This document shows positions 15,217-23,798 of a DNA stretch of 30,194 nt, piece by piece. The notes under the pieces are model-generated. The model made no database searches, had not been told where the DNA came from, and saw only the letters and a list, made by a program, of their open reading frames with translations. The stretch's first letter is position 1, and each line of letters opens with the position of its first letter. This DNA is from Rickettsiales bacterium. GTDB lineage: Bacteria; Pseudomonadota; Alphaproteobacteria; TMED127. Made by a program: the position numbers and the translations under genes. The stretch covers positions 1 to 30,194 of the forward strand of contig PBCD01000026.1 in the NCBI GenBank assembly GCA_002717855.1. The letters run 5' to 3'.

Positions 15217-15246
15217 AGTATATAATTATTTATTTTGTAAACACAA
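15217..15246 (-). promoter_or_regulatory. Possible promoter of ftsH
   Basis: On the minus strand, TATACT (complement of 15217-15222) matches five of six -10 bases. TTGTGT (complement of 15241-15246) is a weak -35 box 18 bases upstream. The predicted start leaves a short leader with AGGT (15207-15210) before the TTG codon. The 55-base gap is one of only two gaps longer than 20 bases in the twenty-gene run. The -35 match is poor, so confidence is limited. Confidence 0.3.
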
Positions 15247-15255
15247 TAAATTTAA

Positions 15256-16557
15256 TTAATAATTATTGTTTACAAGTTCAACCCTTGAATCAAAGAAAAC
15301 TCTTATGCCCATTTTATCAAAATCTTCGAATTTTGATAAAAATGGAATTAACGTAATTTTTTTTATTTTTATGGCTGGCAAAGATTTTATTATTTCAAAA
15401 GAAATTTTTTTATTTTTGTTGTCAAAATTTTGTTTCAAATCAAGCCAATTTTTTTCGTTTATACAACCACACTTCAAATTGTATTTAGACGAAAAAATTA
15501 AAAATCTATTATCCCACACGACATTTTCATTTTTGTTACAGATTAAACCCGACCTCATATTCAATTGGGTTTTTTTACTTTCTCTGTAAATATAAATTAC
15601 ATCATTTTTAATTTTAATGATTGAAGAATGAAGTGTTTTAATAAATTTTTTTTCTGACCTTATTAGCTGTAAAATATTTTCTACAGACTTTTTTTTTGGA
15701 GGATAAAAAATACCAGAATTAGTTGAAAGTATTTTCTTAATTGCAATTATCATCAAATCTTGATTCAACCTTAATAAGTCTTTCTTATAAATTCTAAAAA
15801 CTCCCCATGGAAAAAAAAATAATTTTTTAATAAAAAAAATAGACAATCTATTTTCAATATCCGCTCTATTATTTCTCTCTTTATAAATTTCTTCCCTGAT
15901 TTTTTTCTTAAAAATACTTTTCTTTTTTTCAAAATATTTTCTTATTTTTACCCTTTCAAATCTTAAATCATTATTATTTTGATCTTGAATAAATTCAGTT
16001 TTGAAATATGCACATGTATCAATTAATCTTTTTTTTTCAAATTTTAATAAAGGCCTTATTATTCTTAAACCGTCTATTTCCCTTACAGGTGGAATACATG
16101 ATAAACCCAGCATGTTAAAACCTCTCAAAGATCTCATATGATAAGTTTCTAAATTATCGTCTAAGTGATGAGCAACCATAAGATGATAAATTCCTATTTT
16201 ACGACACTCTTGAAATATTAGATTGTAACGGTTTACTCTTGCTAGCATCATGAATTTTGATAACAACCGTTTGTGTTTCCAAGTTAAGATCTTACACAAA
16301 ACACCATCTTCACTGGCTTTTGATTGGGCCTTTATTGCAGACTTTAGAGAATCCTTTTTTAGATTGTGATTAACTGTAAAAGCAATAAGTTTACCATTTT
16401 TTTTTTTAACCCATTTTTTTGCTAAATACATTAAAGCTAAGCTGTCACTACCTCCAGAAAGTGCCAGTCCAATTTCAGGGTTATTTTCAAATTTGGCAAT
16501 CCGATTCAATTCAGTCTCAAATTCATTGAATAAAATTGGTTTTATTTCATTAATCAC
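15256..16557 (-). CDS. tilS: tRNA(Ile)-lysidine synthetase TilS
   Basis: TilS ligates lysine onto C34 of the CAU-anticodon tRNA-Ile, changing its decoding from AUG to AUA and its charging from Met to Ile; it is essential in most bacteria. The N-terminal PP-loop motif SGGSDS is at 34-39, followed by AFTVNHNLKKDS and the MVAHHLDDNLETYHMRSLRG segment typical of TilS. The second half of the 433 residues is poorly conserved and lysine-rich. The start is GTG, overlapping the cpoB stop as GTGA (4 bases), so it is translated by coupling within the Tol-Pal run. AUA decoding should matter in this AT-rich genome, where ATA codons are frequent. Confidence 0.93.
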   Translation of the reverse strand: MINEIKPILFNEFETELNRIAKFENNPEIGLALSGGSDSLALMYLAKKWVKKKNGKLIAFTVNHNLKKDSLKSAIKAQSKASEDGVLCKILTWKHKRLLSKFMMLARVNRYNLIFQECRKIGIYHLMVAHHLDDNLETYHMRSLRGFNMLGLSCIPPVREIDGLRIIRPLLKFEKKRLIDTCAYFKTEFIQDQNNNDLRFERVKIRKYFEKKKSIFKKKIREEIYKERNNRADIENRLSIFFIKKLFFFPWGVFRIYKKDLLRLNQDLMIIAIKKILSTNSGIFYPPKKKSVENILQLIRSEKKFIKTLHSSIIKIKNDVIYIYRESKKTQLNMRSGLICNKNENVVWDNRFLIFSSKYNLKCGCINEKNWLDLKQNFDNKNKKISFEIIKSLPAIKIKKITLIPFLSKFEDFDKMGIRVFFDSRVELVNNNY

Positions 16558-17495
16558 TCTTCAATACAGTTTAATTTTTCTCTCTCTTTATTAGCTCTGT
16601 CAATTACATTTGGAGCACCATTTGGATATTTAGATAATAATTCTAAAAACACATTACATGCTTCTTTGTTTTTAGAAAGATTTGAAAACGATAAACCTAA
16701 TTTAAGCATATTATCAGGTCCTTTAATCGAATCAGGAAATTTTTTTAAACCTTCACCAAATTCAATTATGGCTTGATTAAAATCTTTTTTGGCATAATAA
16801 ACTTCTCCAAGCCAGTATTGAATATTAGGCATTAAATCTATAGGGTTAAGTAATTTTAAATTTTTTAGCTCCTTCAAAGCCTCATCATACTTGTTGCGCC
16901 ATAATAGATCTATGGCATTAGAATATTTTTCTTTCGGAGATTTATTAGATTCATATAATTTATTCTGATCAATAGTCGAAATATTCTTTTCTTCAGAAAC
17001 TAAATTTTGATTTTCCAAATTTTTATTTAAATCTTGATCTTCTTGTTCATTAATTTTTTCAACTGAAACCTCAGACATACTATTAATTAAATTATCAATT
17101 TTACTCTCTATATCTGAGAATCTCAAATCTAAATCAGTATTAATAATATTAAGTTTTTCTTCAAGATTCATTATTTTATTTTCTAATTCCTCATTTTTTC
17201 CAAAATTACTTTTACTATCAGTCTCAATTTGGTCAAGCCTAGACTCATTTCTTGATATGTACCCTGAAGTTAAATTATTTTCAAAATCAACTAATTTTCC
17301 TTTTTGCAAGTCTAGAATATTTCTTTCTAATCTATCTAATCTATCAAGAAAATCGTTAGAATCTAATTCCTGAGAATTTAAAAGGTTGAGGTTTATTATA
17401 AATAGGATGAGGAGGTAATTGGTTTTTTTAAATATTAAAGTAAAAAGGGTCGCATATAAGTTACAACCCTTTAAAAAAAAGAAATTATTCACCAA
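16554..17495 (-). CDS. cpoB: Tol-Pal accessory protein CpoB (YbgF)
   Basis: CpoB is a periplasmic protein that links the Tol machinery with peptidoglycan synthesis during constriction. It has an N-terminal coiled coil at about residues 45-150 (DFLDRLDRLERNILDL...) and C-terminal TPR repeats at about 190-300, ending with the usual ANKEREKLNC. A hydrophobic segment (NYLLILFIINLNLLNS, about 26-41) looks like a signal-peptide core, with cleavage likely before QELDS. The start is uncertain: only TTG 17495 or GTG 17492 are standard candidates, and both overlap pal by 8-11 bases and give an unusually long, partly hydrophobic leader. It is the last Tol-Pal gene, followed by tilS with a 4-base overlap. 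Confidence 0.85.
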   Translation of the reverse strand: MVNNFFFLKGCNLYATLFTLIFKKTNYLLILFIINLNLLNSQELDSNDFLDRLDRLERNILDLQKGKLVDFENNLTSGYISRNESRLDQIETDSKSNFGKNEELENKIMNLEEKLNIINTDLDLRFSDIESKIDNLINSMSEVSVEKINEQEDQDLNKNLENQNLVSEEKNISTIDQNKLYESNKSPKEKYSNAIDLLWRNKYDEALKELKNLKLLNPIDLMPNIQYWLGEVYYAKKDFNQAIIEFGEGLKKFPDSIKGPDNMLKLGLSFSNLSKNKEACNVFLELLSKYPNGAPNVIDRANKEREKLNCIEE

Positions 17496-17958
17496 TTATA
17501 GTTACTACTCTTCGATTTTCAGCCCAAGCCTCTGCTGTGCTTCCTTCAGCTGCTGGTCTTTCTTTGCCAAAACTTCTTGTTTCAATTCTCGAAGCGGCAA
17601 CACCAAAAGAGATTAAAAAGTCTTTAACAGCATTAGCTCTTCTTTCTCCTAGAGCTAAGTTGTACTCTCTGGTACCTCTTTCATCACAGTGACCTTCCAA
17701 TCTAATGTTAAACCCTGGGGTACTATTTAACCAATTTGCTTGAGATTCAAGTGTACGTGCGGCTGCCGCACTCACATTATGTTTATCAGTATCGAAAAAG
17801 ACTCTATCTCCTATTTCACGTTGCAAATAATTTTGTAAGGTACTGGAATCAGCTGCAGTGGAATTATTTAAAGAAGCTTCACCTGAACCCGATCCAGTGG
17901 TTTCACAACTGGATAATATAAATAACCCAGCAACTAGTAAAATGTAATTTTTTTTCAT
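17485..17958 (-). CDS. pal: Peptidoglycan-associated lipoprotein Pal
   Basis: Pal is an outer-membrane lipoprotein whose OmpA-like domain binds peptidoglycan and, in turn, TolB, moving to the division site. The 157 residues start with a lipoprotein signal peptide ending in the lipobox LSSC (Cys18), then a Gly/Ser linker, then the OmpA-like domain with the diaminopimelate-binding block LEGHCDERGTREYNLALGERRA (Asp92, Arg107 region). AAGGA about seven bases before the ATG is the clearest Shine-Dalgarno site in the Tol region. It sits 88 bases after tolB, with its own predicted promoter. The richer alanine and serine content and less A/T-biased codons fit a highly expressed gene. Confidence 0.97.
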   Translation of the reverse strand: MKKNYILLVAGLFILSSCETTGSGSGEASLNNSTAADSSTLQNYLQREIGDRVFFDTDKHNVSAAAARTLESQANWLNSTPGFNIRLEGHCDERGTREYNLALGERRANAVKDFLISFGVAASRIETRSFGKERPAAEGSTAEAWAENRRVVTIIGE

Positions 17959-17988
17959 GAGTAATTCCTTAATAAGTTAACTTTTATT

Positions 17989-18017
17989 TTTTTACAGCTA
18001 AGTTACTACAAAGTCAA
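17989..18017 (-). promoter_or_regulatory. Predicted promoter of pal
   Basis: On the minus strand, TTGACT (complement of 18012-18017) matches five of six -35 bases. After 17 bases, TAAAAA (complement of 17989-17994) matches four of six -10 bases. It lies in the 88-base tolB-pal gap, the largest in the twenty-gene run, and would give a leader of about 24 bases with an AAGGA ribosome-binding site. A separate promoter would let Pal be made in excess over the Tol proteins. Confidence 0.45.
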
Positions 18018-18046
18018 TAATTTATACAATACAAACAAACTTTAAC

Positions 18047-19357
18047 TCATGGTAAAAGTCCAGACCACGCAGGATCTGAAGCGTCTGATGGAGTGATCAA
18101 TTCTCTTAAGTTATTTCCAGTTAGATCAATTATTTTAATTTTTGGAGATGAAATATCATTTTTAGTTTTTTTAAATTGACTGTAAAAAGCTAATACTCTT
18201 CCATTAGGCGACCAAGTGGGACCTTCTACCAAATATGATTTATAAACAACTCTTTCACCTTTACCATTAGTATACATAACACCAATGTAAAATTCTCCTT
18301 GTAAAAATTTAGTAAAAGCAATTATGTCTCCTCTTGGTGACCAAACTGGAGTAGCATAGCGTCCGTTACCAAAACTAATTCTTTTTTTTTTCCTTGTTTT
18401 TAAATTCATTGAATATAATTGTTGTGAACCACTTCTATCAGATTCAAACACTATAAATTTTCCATCTGGTGAATATGATGGCGCAGTGTCAATTCCACGA
18501 TTTGTCGTCAACCTCAGCAACTTCCCAGATTTTAAAATCATCTCATATATATCAGAGTTTCCATCTTTCGCTAAACTCATGATAATTTTTTTTCCACTTG
18601 GAGAAAATCTCGGAGAAAATGTCATACCTGGAAAATCTCCCAAGACTTTCTGAAAACCAGTGTTTAAGTCAAGTAGATATACTCTAGGAGCACCTTTATG
18701 ATACGATAAATAAGCTATTTTTTGCGCCGCAGGTGAAAATCGAGGAGTTAATGTTAAATATGATCCATCAGTTAAAAATTTATGATTTGCACCATCTTGA
18801 TCCATAATAGCTAATCTTTTTTTTCTATTTTTTTTTCCACCAGATTCAGATATATAAACAATCCTACTATCAAAATAACCTGATTCACCGGTGATTCTTT
18901 GATAAATTATATCTGATATTACATGTGATATTCTTCTCCAATTAGTTTTTTTTGTAGTGAGTTGTTGAGCAATTAACTGTTTTTCAGTTAAAATATCCCA
19001 CAATCTAAATTCCAATCTTAATTGATTGTTAGGTAAGATTAATATTCTGCCGTGAACTAGTCCTTGTGCTTCAGTAATTCTCCAATTTGAAAAGACGGGT
19101 TTTTTATTGAAATCTAAATTATTTACAATAAATACTGACTTTGGAATCATTTTAAATAGACCTGATCTTTCTAGATTATTATTTATGACATTGTTAATAT
19201 CTTGCGAAATTTTTTTTACATCTGAATCGTCAGCATTGAATTCAGTTATTGCTAAAGGAATAGGGTCAATGTTTCCCTCAGTTATATCAATTACAAGTTC
19301 AGCATTTACAAATTTATTAAATATCAGAAAGGAAAATAGAATAAAAATATATTTCAT
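18047..19357 (-). CDS. tolB: Tol-Pal system periplasmic protein TolB
   Basis: TolB is a periplasmic beta-propeller that binds Pal and is pulled by TolA, freeing Pal to move. The 436 residues start with a signal peptide (KYIFILFSFLIFNKFVNA, cleavage before ELVID). A small alpha/beta domain follows (to about 165), then a six-bladed propeller built of WD40-like repeats, visible as repeated motifs such as TPRFSPAAQKIAYLS, SPRFSPSGKKI, APSYSPDGKFIVFES, TPVWSPRGD and GPTWSPNGR. The start overlaps the tolA stop as ATGA. Confidence 0.97.
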   Translation of the reverse strand: MKYIFILFSFLIFNKFVNAELVIDITEGNIDPIPLAITEFNADDSDVKKISQDINNVINNNLERSGLFKMIPKSVFIVNNLDFNKKPVFSNWRITEAQGLVHGRILILPNNQLRLEFRLWDILTEKQLIAQQLTTKKTNWRRISHVISDIIYQRITGESGYFDSRIVYISESGGKKNRKKRLAIMDQDGANHKFLTDGSYLTLTPRFSPAAQKIAYLSYHKGAPRVYLLDLNTGFQKVLGDFPGMTFSPRFSPSGKKIIMSLAKDGNSDIYEMILKSGKLLRLTTNRGIDTAPSYSPDGKFIVFESDRSGSQQLYSMNLKTRKKKRISFGNGRYATPVWSPRGDIIAFTKFLQGEFYIGVMYTNGKGERVVYKSYLVEGPTWSPNGRVLAFYSQFKKTKNDISSPKIKIIDLTGNNLRELITPSDASDPAWSGLLP

Positions 19358-20082
19358 TGTTTCAGACCTTGCATAATTATTGGATCAAAATTTAAAGTCA
19401 TATTTTTCCAAGACTCATACTTTTTTGACGGTACTTTAACTTTTTTGCAACTAGGGTGCCTCACAGCTCGCATTGCTCTTTCCGCCGCTGATCTATAAAA
19501 TGGATCATTCATATTACCTCCTCCAATTAGTTTAGCATTTACAACATTACCTTCCTCGTTCAATGTTAGTTTAATCAATACTTGAAGTTTATCAATATTT
19601 TTTGAACCACTTGGAGGATTCCAACATGAAGCGAATTGCCTCCTAATCAAATCTTTTTCACTTATTGAAACTTTGTCTGATGAAATTTTTGATTTAATAA
19701 TTTTTTCTGTTTCTTTTTTATCCTCTGAATCAGTTTTATTCTTATCTATACTTATATTTTCAATCGACTTTAATATCGAGGCAAGTCTATCCTCTTTAAC
19801 TTCTTTCTTTTTCTTTATTTTTTTTTTTATTATTTTTTTTTCTGAAAATTCGGGGAGTCTTGGTTTAGACTTTGGTTTAGGTGGTACAAATGTTGGTTTC
19901 TTTTCTTCAACTTTGTTTTTACTAATTTTTTTAACGGTAGTTTCTCTTGAAATTTCTACAATTTCTATTGGAATTTCAGTGTAAGTTTGATTTCTATTCA
20001 GATTAAAAAAATTCACAAAAAAGAAAAAAGAAAAAATGACTGAAATATGAAAGAAAATAGATTTTATAAAACCAAAAAACAT
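19354..20082 (-). CDS. tolA: TolA-like inner-membrane/TonB-type linker protein
   Basis: TolA spans from the inner membrane to the outer-membrane complex and passes on energy from TolQR. The 242 residues contain one N-terminal membrane helix (about 5-26), a Pro/Lys-rich linker (FVPPKPKSKPRLPEF, then KKKIKKKKEVKED) and a C-terminal TonB/TolA domain from about 145. The latter has FASCWNPPSG, the AAERAMRAVRHPSC helix and WKNMTLNFDP, all recognisable alphaproteobacterial TolA blocks. Cys153 and Cys212 may form a periplasmic disulfide. The linker domain is short compared with the 421-residue E. coli TolA. Position between tolR and tolB supports the call. Confidence 0.9.
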   Translation of the reverse strand: MFFGFIKSIFFHISVIFSFFFFVNFFNLNRNQTYTEIPIEIVEISRETTVKKISKNKVEEKKPTFVPPKPKSKPRLPEFSEKKIIKKKIKKKKEVKEDRLASILKSIENISIDKNKTDSEDKKETEKIIKSKISSDKVSISEKDLIRRQFASCWNPPSGSKNIDKLQVLIKLTLNEEGNVVNAKLIGGGNMNDPFYRSAAERAMRAVRHPSCKKVKVPSKKYESWKNMTLNFDPIIMQGLKQ

Positions 20083-20092
20083 ATTTTAAAAT

Positions 20093-20506
20093 TTATTTTA
20101 ATTTTGTAACTAAGGCCACTTTTTTGAAACCCGCTTTATTAATGGTTCCCATAAGATTAATTACTTGACCATAATTTAAATCTTTATCTCCTCGAATATA
20201 AATTTTTAGGTCATCATTTAATTTTTTTAATTCAAACAATTTTTTTATAAGCTCATCTTTATTGATTTTTTTCTTTTGTAGAAAAATCTCGCCATTTTTT
20301 TTTATACTCACGGTTACGGGTTCTTTTTTTTCAGAAATTACTTTAGCAGTGCTCTCAGGAAGATTAATTTTGATCCCGGTTGTTAAAAGAGGCGCAGTTA
20401 TCATAAAAATGACTAAAAGAACAAGCATTACATCAACAAATGGTGTTACATTAATTTCAGATATCAATTCTCTTTTTTTTTTTGATTGCCCTATTCTTAC
20501 AGCCAT
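20093..20506 (-). CDS. tolR: TolR (ExbD family) proton-channel subunit
   Basis: This 137-residue protein has a cytoplasmic start (RIGQSKKKRELISEINVTPFVDVML), a single membrane helix at about 25-43 with Asp25 as the proton-pathway aspartate, and a periplasmic domain ending in the ExbD/TolR signature (YIRGDKDLNYGQVINLMGTINKAGFKKVALVT). With TolQ it couples proton flow to TolA movement. It lies 8 bases after tolQ and 10 before tolA. Confidence 0.95.
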   Translation of the reverse strand: MAVRIGQSKKKRELISEINVTPFVDVMLVLLVIFMITAPLLTTGIKINLPESTAKVISEKKEPVTVSIKKNGEIFLQKKKINKDELIKKLFELKKLNDDLKIYIRGDKDLNYGQVINLMGTINKAGFKKVALVTKLK

Positions 20507-20514
20507 TTATAAAT

Positions 20515-21258
20515 TTATTCCTTGTATACTTCTTTAGAAATTATTATCATCATTTCACCTGAGAAAAGATCAACTCTATTTCCAAACCTAAATATTAAAT
20601 CATTAAACTTATTATAAGCTAAAACGGCCGGGATTGCAGCGATTAAACCTAAAGCTGTTGCAAATAAAGCTTCAGCTATACCGGGTGCTACAACTGCCAA
20701 ACTTGTATTCTGCGACACTCCAATTGCTGTAAAACTGTTCATAATTCCCCAAACCGTTCCAAATAATCCAATAAAAGGAGCCGTTGATCCAACAGAAGCT
20801 AAAAAATTCATATTTTTTGATAATTTATTAATCTCTCTTTCTGAAACTATCAACATTTCCTTTTCAATTCTTTCACAAAAGTTTCTTTTAAAATCGTTAT
20901 TTCTTAAATTATTTGTAATGGCAATTTTTTTAAAATATGACATGGCTGATAAAAAAATAGCTTCCATAGGATGAGAGGCTTGATTTCCTAATTTTTTGGA
21001 TAATTTTTGTAAAGAGTCAACTGAATAAAAATCTTCTTCAAAATTGTCAGATTCCGTAGATAAACTTTTAAGTTGAGTATATTTTGCAAAAATAATTGTC
21101 CAAGACCATATTGAAGCGAAAATAAGTAGAATTATAACTGATTTCACTACTATATCTGCTTCTAAAAAAAGAGAATAAATTGAGAAATCATTTGGACTTT
21201 CATCTAAAATTATCTTTTCAAAAATTTCAATATCTCCATTCTTAAGATCTTCTTCCAT
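20515..21258 (-). CDS. tolQ: TolQ (ExbB/MotA family) proton-channel subunit
   Basis: TolQ is the multi-span subunit of the Tol motor. The 247 residues show TM1 at about 38-58, a long cytoplasmic loop, and TM2 and TM3 at about 152-175 and 190-214. These carry the family block ASVGSTAPFIGLFGTVWGIMNSF and VAPGIAEALFATALGLIAAIPAV. It follows ybgC by 6 bases and precedes tolR by 8. Confidence 0.96.
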   Translation of the reverse strand: MEEDLKNGDIEIFEKIILDESPNDFSIYSLFLEADIVVKSVIILLIFASIWSWTIIFAKYTQLKSLSTESDNFEEDFYSVDSLQKLSKKLGNQASHPMEAIFLSAMSYFKKIAITNNLRNNDFKRNFCERIEKEMLIVSEREINKLSKNMNFLASVGSTAPFIGLFGTVWGIMNSFTAIGVSQNTSLAVVAPGIAEALFATALGLIAAIPAVLAYNKFNDLIFRFGNRVDLFSGEMMIIISKEVYKE

Positions 21259-21264
21259 AATTTT

Positions 21265-21678
21265 TTATACTATTTTAATTTTACTTAGGCTAGTCAATAA
21301 ATCAGATTTGATTTTTTCAGGTCTACCAGATTTTTTGTTAACATATGCAAGTTTGACTAACAAATTAGAATATGTCTCATTATTTTTAATAATATTTTGA
21401 TCAAGACTTAAAGTAACATTCTTAAAACTTTTTACTTTTGTGCAAATTTCAATTTTATCGAATAATTTCAAAGGTTTTCTATATACAATTTTTAATTTGC
21501 TAACCACAAAAAAAGAATCACTACATATAAAGTTTTCTATTTTTTTTTTTAAAATTTCTTTAAGCATTTCTGTTCTACCTCGTTCAGCAAATTTTAGATA
21601 TGAAGCATGATATACATTACCAGTTGAATCTGTATCTTCGTAGTAAATGTATGCAGAAAGTTTAAATAGGTTTTTCAT
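21265..21678 (-). CDS. ybgC: Acyl-CoA thioesterase YbgC
   Basis: YbgC is a hotdog-fold thioesterase acting on acyl-CoA or acyl-ACP, linked to phospholipid metabolism and encoded with tol-pal genes across Proteobacteria. The 137 residues carry the active-site segment YYEDTDSTGNVYHASYLKF, with Asp17 as the likely catalytic residue, and the ERGRTEML helix. The ATG shares one base with the ruvB stop (TAATG). Confidence 0.94.
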   Translation of the reverse strand: MKNLFKLSAYIYYEDTDSTGNVYHASYLKFAERGRTEMLKEILKKKIENFICSDSFFVVSKLKIVYRKPLKLFDKIEICTKVKSFKNVTLSLDQNIIKNNETYSNLLVKLAYVNKKSGRPEKIKSDLLTSLSKIKIV

Positions 21679-22676
21679 TACTTATAAGTACTTTTGAGTA
21701 AATGAGAAAGTCCTTTTGCCGAAATAACTCTACCTCTTGATGTTCTTTGAATTAAACCTTGTTGAATCAAGTATGGTTCAACCACATCCTCAATTATATC
21801 TTTTTCTTCTAATAATGCTGCACAAATGTTTTCTATGCCAACTGGTCCTCCATTAAAATTATTTTTTATACATTGCATATATATCAAATCCATTGAGTCT
21901 AAACCTAGAAAATCTATTTCTAATCTTTTAAGAGATTTTTTAACTAATTGAATATTTATACTTTCTGTATTATCAACTATGGAAAAATCTATAATTCTTT
22001 TTAATAATCTAATAGAAATTCTTGGAGTGCCTCTTGATCTAATTGCTATTTCCATGGCGGCATGTTCTTCAATTTTAATATTTAAACTTTCCGCTACTTT
22101 AATAATTATTTTTTTTAAGTCTAACGGATCATAGAATCCTAATTGAAGCGGAATGCCAAATCTATCTCTAAGAGGTCTTGATAACATTCCTAACCTTGTA
22201 GTTGCGCCAATGAGAGTAAATTTTTCGATTGAAATTTGCATTACCCTTGCAGCAGGCCCATTTCCAATAACGTAATCACATTTAAAATCTTCCATTGCAG
22301 GATACAATGTTTCCTCAATTATTGGCGATAATCTATGAATTTCGTCAATAAATAGAATATCGCCAAATGATAGATTACTCAAAAGTGTTACTAAATCCCC
22401 TTTTTTAGAAAATGCTGGGCCAGAACTAATGTGTATATTTACATTTTTTTCAAATGATACTATATTTGCTAATGTAGTTTTCCCAAGGCCAGGTGGTCCA
22501 TATAGAATTATATGGTCTAAGGTGGAGTTTTGTTTTATGGAAGATGTAATGAAAGTTTTTAAATTTGACTTTAAAGCTTCCTGTCCTAAAAAATCGTTTA
22601 GGTTTTTAGGTCGCAAACTATAGTTTTTTTTATCCTCATCAATTTCTTTAGTTCTAGTAATTTTTTTTTCAGACAT
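21678..22676 (-). CDS. ruvB: Holliday junction branch-migration ATPase RuvB
   Basis: RuvB is the hexameric AAA+ motor that, with RuvA, drives branch migration at Holliday junctions. The 332 residues contain the N-terminal LRPKNLNDFLGQ, Walker A GPPGLGKT (60-67), Walker B FIDEIHRL, the sensor region GATTRLG with the SRPLRDRFG arginine-finger segment, and the C-terminal winged-helix domain (GGPVGIENICAAL, EPYLIQQGLIQRTSRGR). It follows ruvA by 13 bases. Confidence 0.98.
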   Translation of the reverse strand: MSEKKITRTKEIDEDKKNYSLRPKNLNDFLGQEALKSNLKTFITSSIKQNSTLDHIILYGPPGLGKTTLANIVSFEKNVNIHISSGPAFSKKGDLVTLLSNLSFGDILFIDEIHRLSPIIEETLYPAMEDFKCDYVIGNGPAARVMQISIEKFTLIGATTRLGMLSRPLRDRFGIPLQLGFYDPLDLKKIIIKVAESLNIKIEEHAAMEIAIRSRGTPRISIRLLKRIIDFSIVDNTESINIQLVKKSLKRLEIDFLGLDSMDLIYMQCIKNNFNGGPVGIENICAALLEEKDIIEDVVEPYLIQQGLIQRTSRGRVISAKGLSHLLKSTYK

Positions 22677-22689
22677 AGAGCTTTGGTTT

Positions 22690-23298
22690 TTATTTTGATT
22701 TTATTTTTAATGTTTTTAATGCTAAAGGAATCAAGTCTTCAAGAGCTTTATTTTTGTTACCAACTACAACCTCTCTTGAAACCTCTTCGGCTACTTTACT
22801 TTGATAACCTAAATTAATAATACAAGAGTATAAATCATCAAACAAATTTTTATTTTCTTCAGAAATAAAAAAAGTTGAAGATTTAAATATCTTTTCATTG
22901 GTAACTTTATCCTTAAGTTCATTTATAATTCTTTGGGCTAATTTTTTTCCAATTCCAGAAATTTTTGTAAAATTTGAGAGAATTTCATTTCTTAACGAAT
23001 TAATTATTTCCTCACTTTGAAGTTCGGAAATAACATTTAATGCCATTTTTCCTCCAACACCTTGAACTTTAATAAGGTCTTCAAAAATTAATTTTTCGTT
23101 TAAATCCAAGAAACCAAAGAGTAATCGACTATCCTCCCTTATCATCTCAAATATATTAATTATTAACCTATCCCCAATATTCTTTAATTTTTTTTTATCT
23201 TTAAGAGTTATAAAAATTTTAAATACTACTCCATTAACATCAAGATCGACTGAATCTGAGTTTATATTTTCAATATTACCTTTAAATTTAACTATCAT
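22690..23298 (-). CDS. ruvA: Holliday junction DNA-binding protein RuvA
   Basis: RuvA forms tetramers that hold the four-way junction open and load RuvB. The 202 residues comprise an N-terminal OB-fold (MIVKFKGNIE... EDSRLLFGF), two helix-hairpin-helix motifs (about 71-90, VQGVGGKMA; about 107-126, ISGIGKKLAQRI), and a C-terminal RuvB-contacting domain (about 155-200). Its start overlaps the ruvC stop by 4 bases. Confidence 0.95.
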   Translation of the reverse strand: MIVKFKGNIENINSDSVDLDVNGVVFKIFITLKDKKKLKNIGDRLIINIFEMIREDSRLLFGFLDLNEKLIFEDLIKVQGVGGKMALNVISELQSEEIINSLRNEILSNFTKISGIGKKLAQRIINELKDKVTNEKIFKSSTFFISEENKNLFDDLYSCIINLGYQSKVAEEVSREVVVGNKNKALEDLIPLALKTLKIKSK

Positions 23299-23798
23299 TG
23301 CTTTATTTTAATTGAAAACTTTAAATAGAAGGCATGACATAGTGCCACAGCTAATGCATCAGATGAATCTTCGTTCATTATATTTATCTCTGGAAAAATA
23401 AACTTTATCATTTTAAATATTTCACTTTTAGAGGCATGTCCATGTCCAGCTATATTTTTTTTTACTTCATTTGGTGAATACTCGCCTACAATAATTTTTT
23501 CTTTTGCTAAAGCCAACATTATCACTCCTCTTGCTTGACCTAGTAAAAGAGAACTTTTTGCATTATTGTTCACAAAAACTGTTTCAACAGCAGCATAATC
23601 AGGTGAAAATTTTAATATAATTTTTCTAACATTAATAAAAATATTTTCCAATCTTTTTGGCATAGGTAAATTTTTATTAGTATTAATAAAACCGTTAGCT
23701 AAGTGAGCTTTTTTGTCATTTAAGAGTTCAATAATAGCCCAACCTGTTTTATTTAAACCAGGATCTAATCCCAAAATGATTTTTTTTTCATTTTTCAA
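23295..23798 (-). CDS. ruvC: Holliday junction endonuclease RuvC
   Basis: RuvC cuts Holliday junctions symmetrically as a dimer with an RNase H fold. The four catalytic acids are visible: Asp12 in GLDPG, Glu72 in AAVETVFV, and Asp144 and Asp147 in EDSSDALAVALCHA. The 167 residues are normal in length, and conserved LLLGQARGV and GHGHASKSE segments are present. It overlaps yebC and ruvA by 4 bases each. Confidence 0.96.
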   Translation of the reverse strand: MKNEKKIILGLDPGLNKTGWAIIELLNDKKAHLANGFINTNKNLPMPKRLENIFINVRKIILKFSPDYAAVETVFVNNNAKSSLLLGQARGVIMLALAKEKIIVGEYSPNEVKKNIAGHGHASKSEIFKMIKFIFPEINIMNEDSSDALAVALCHAFYLKFSIKIKQ

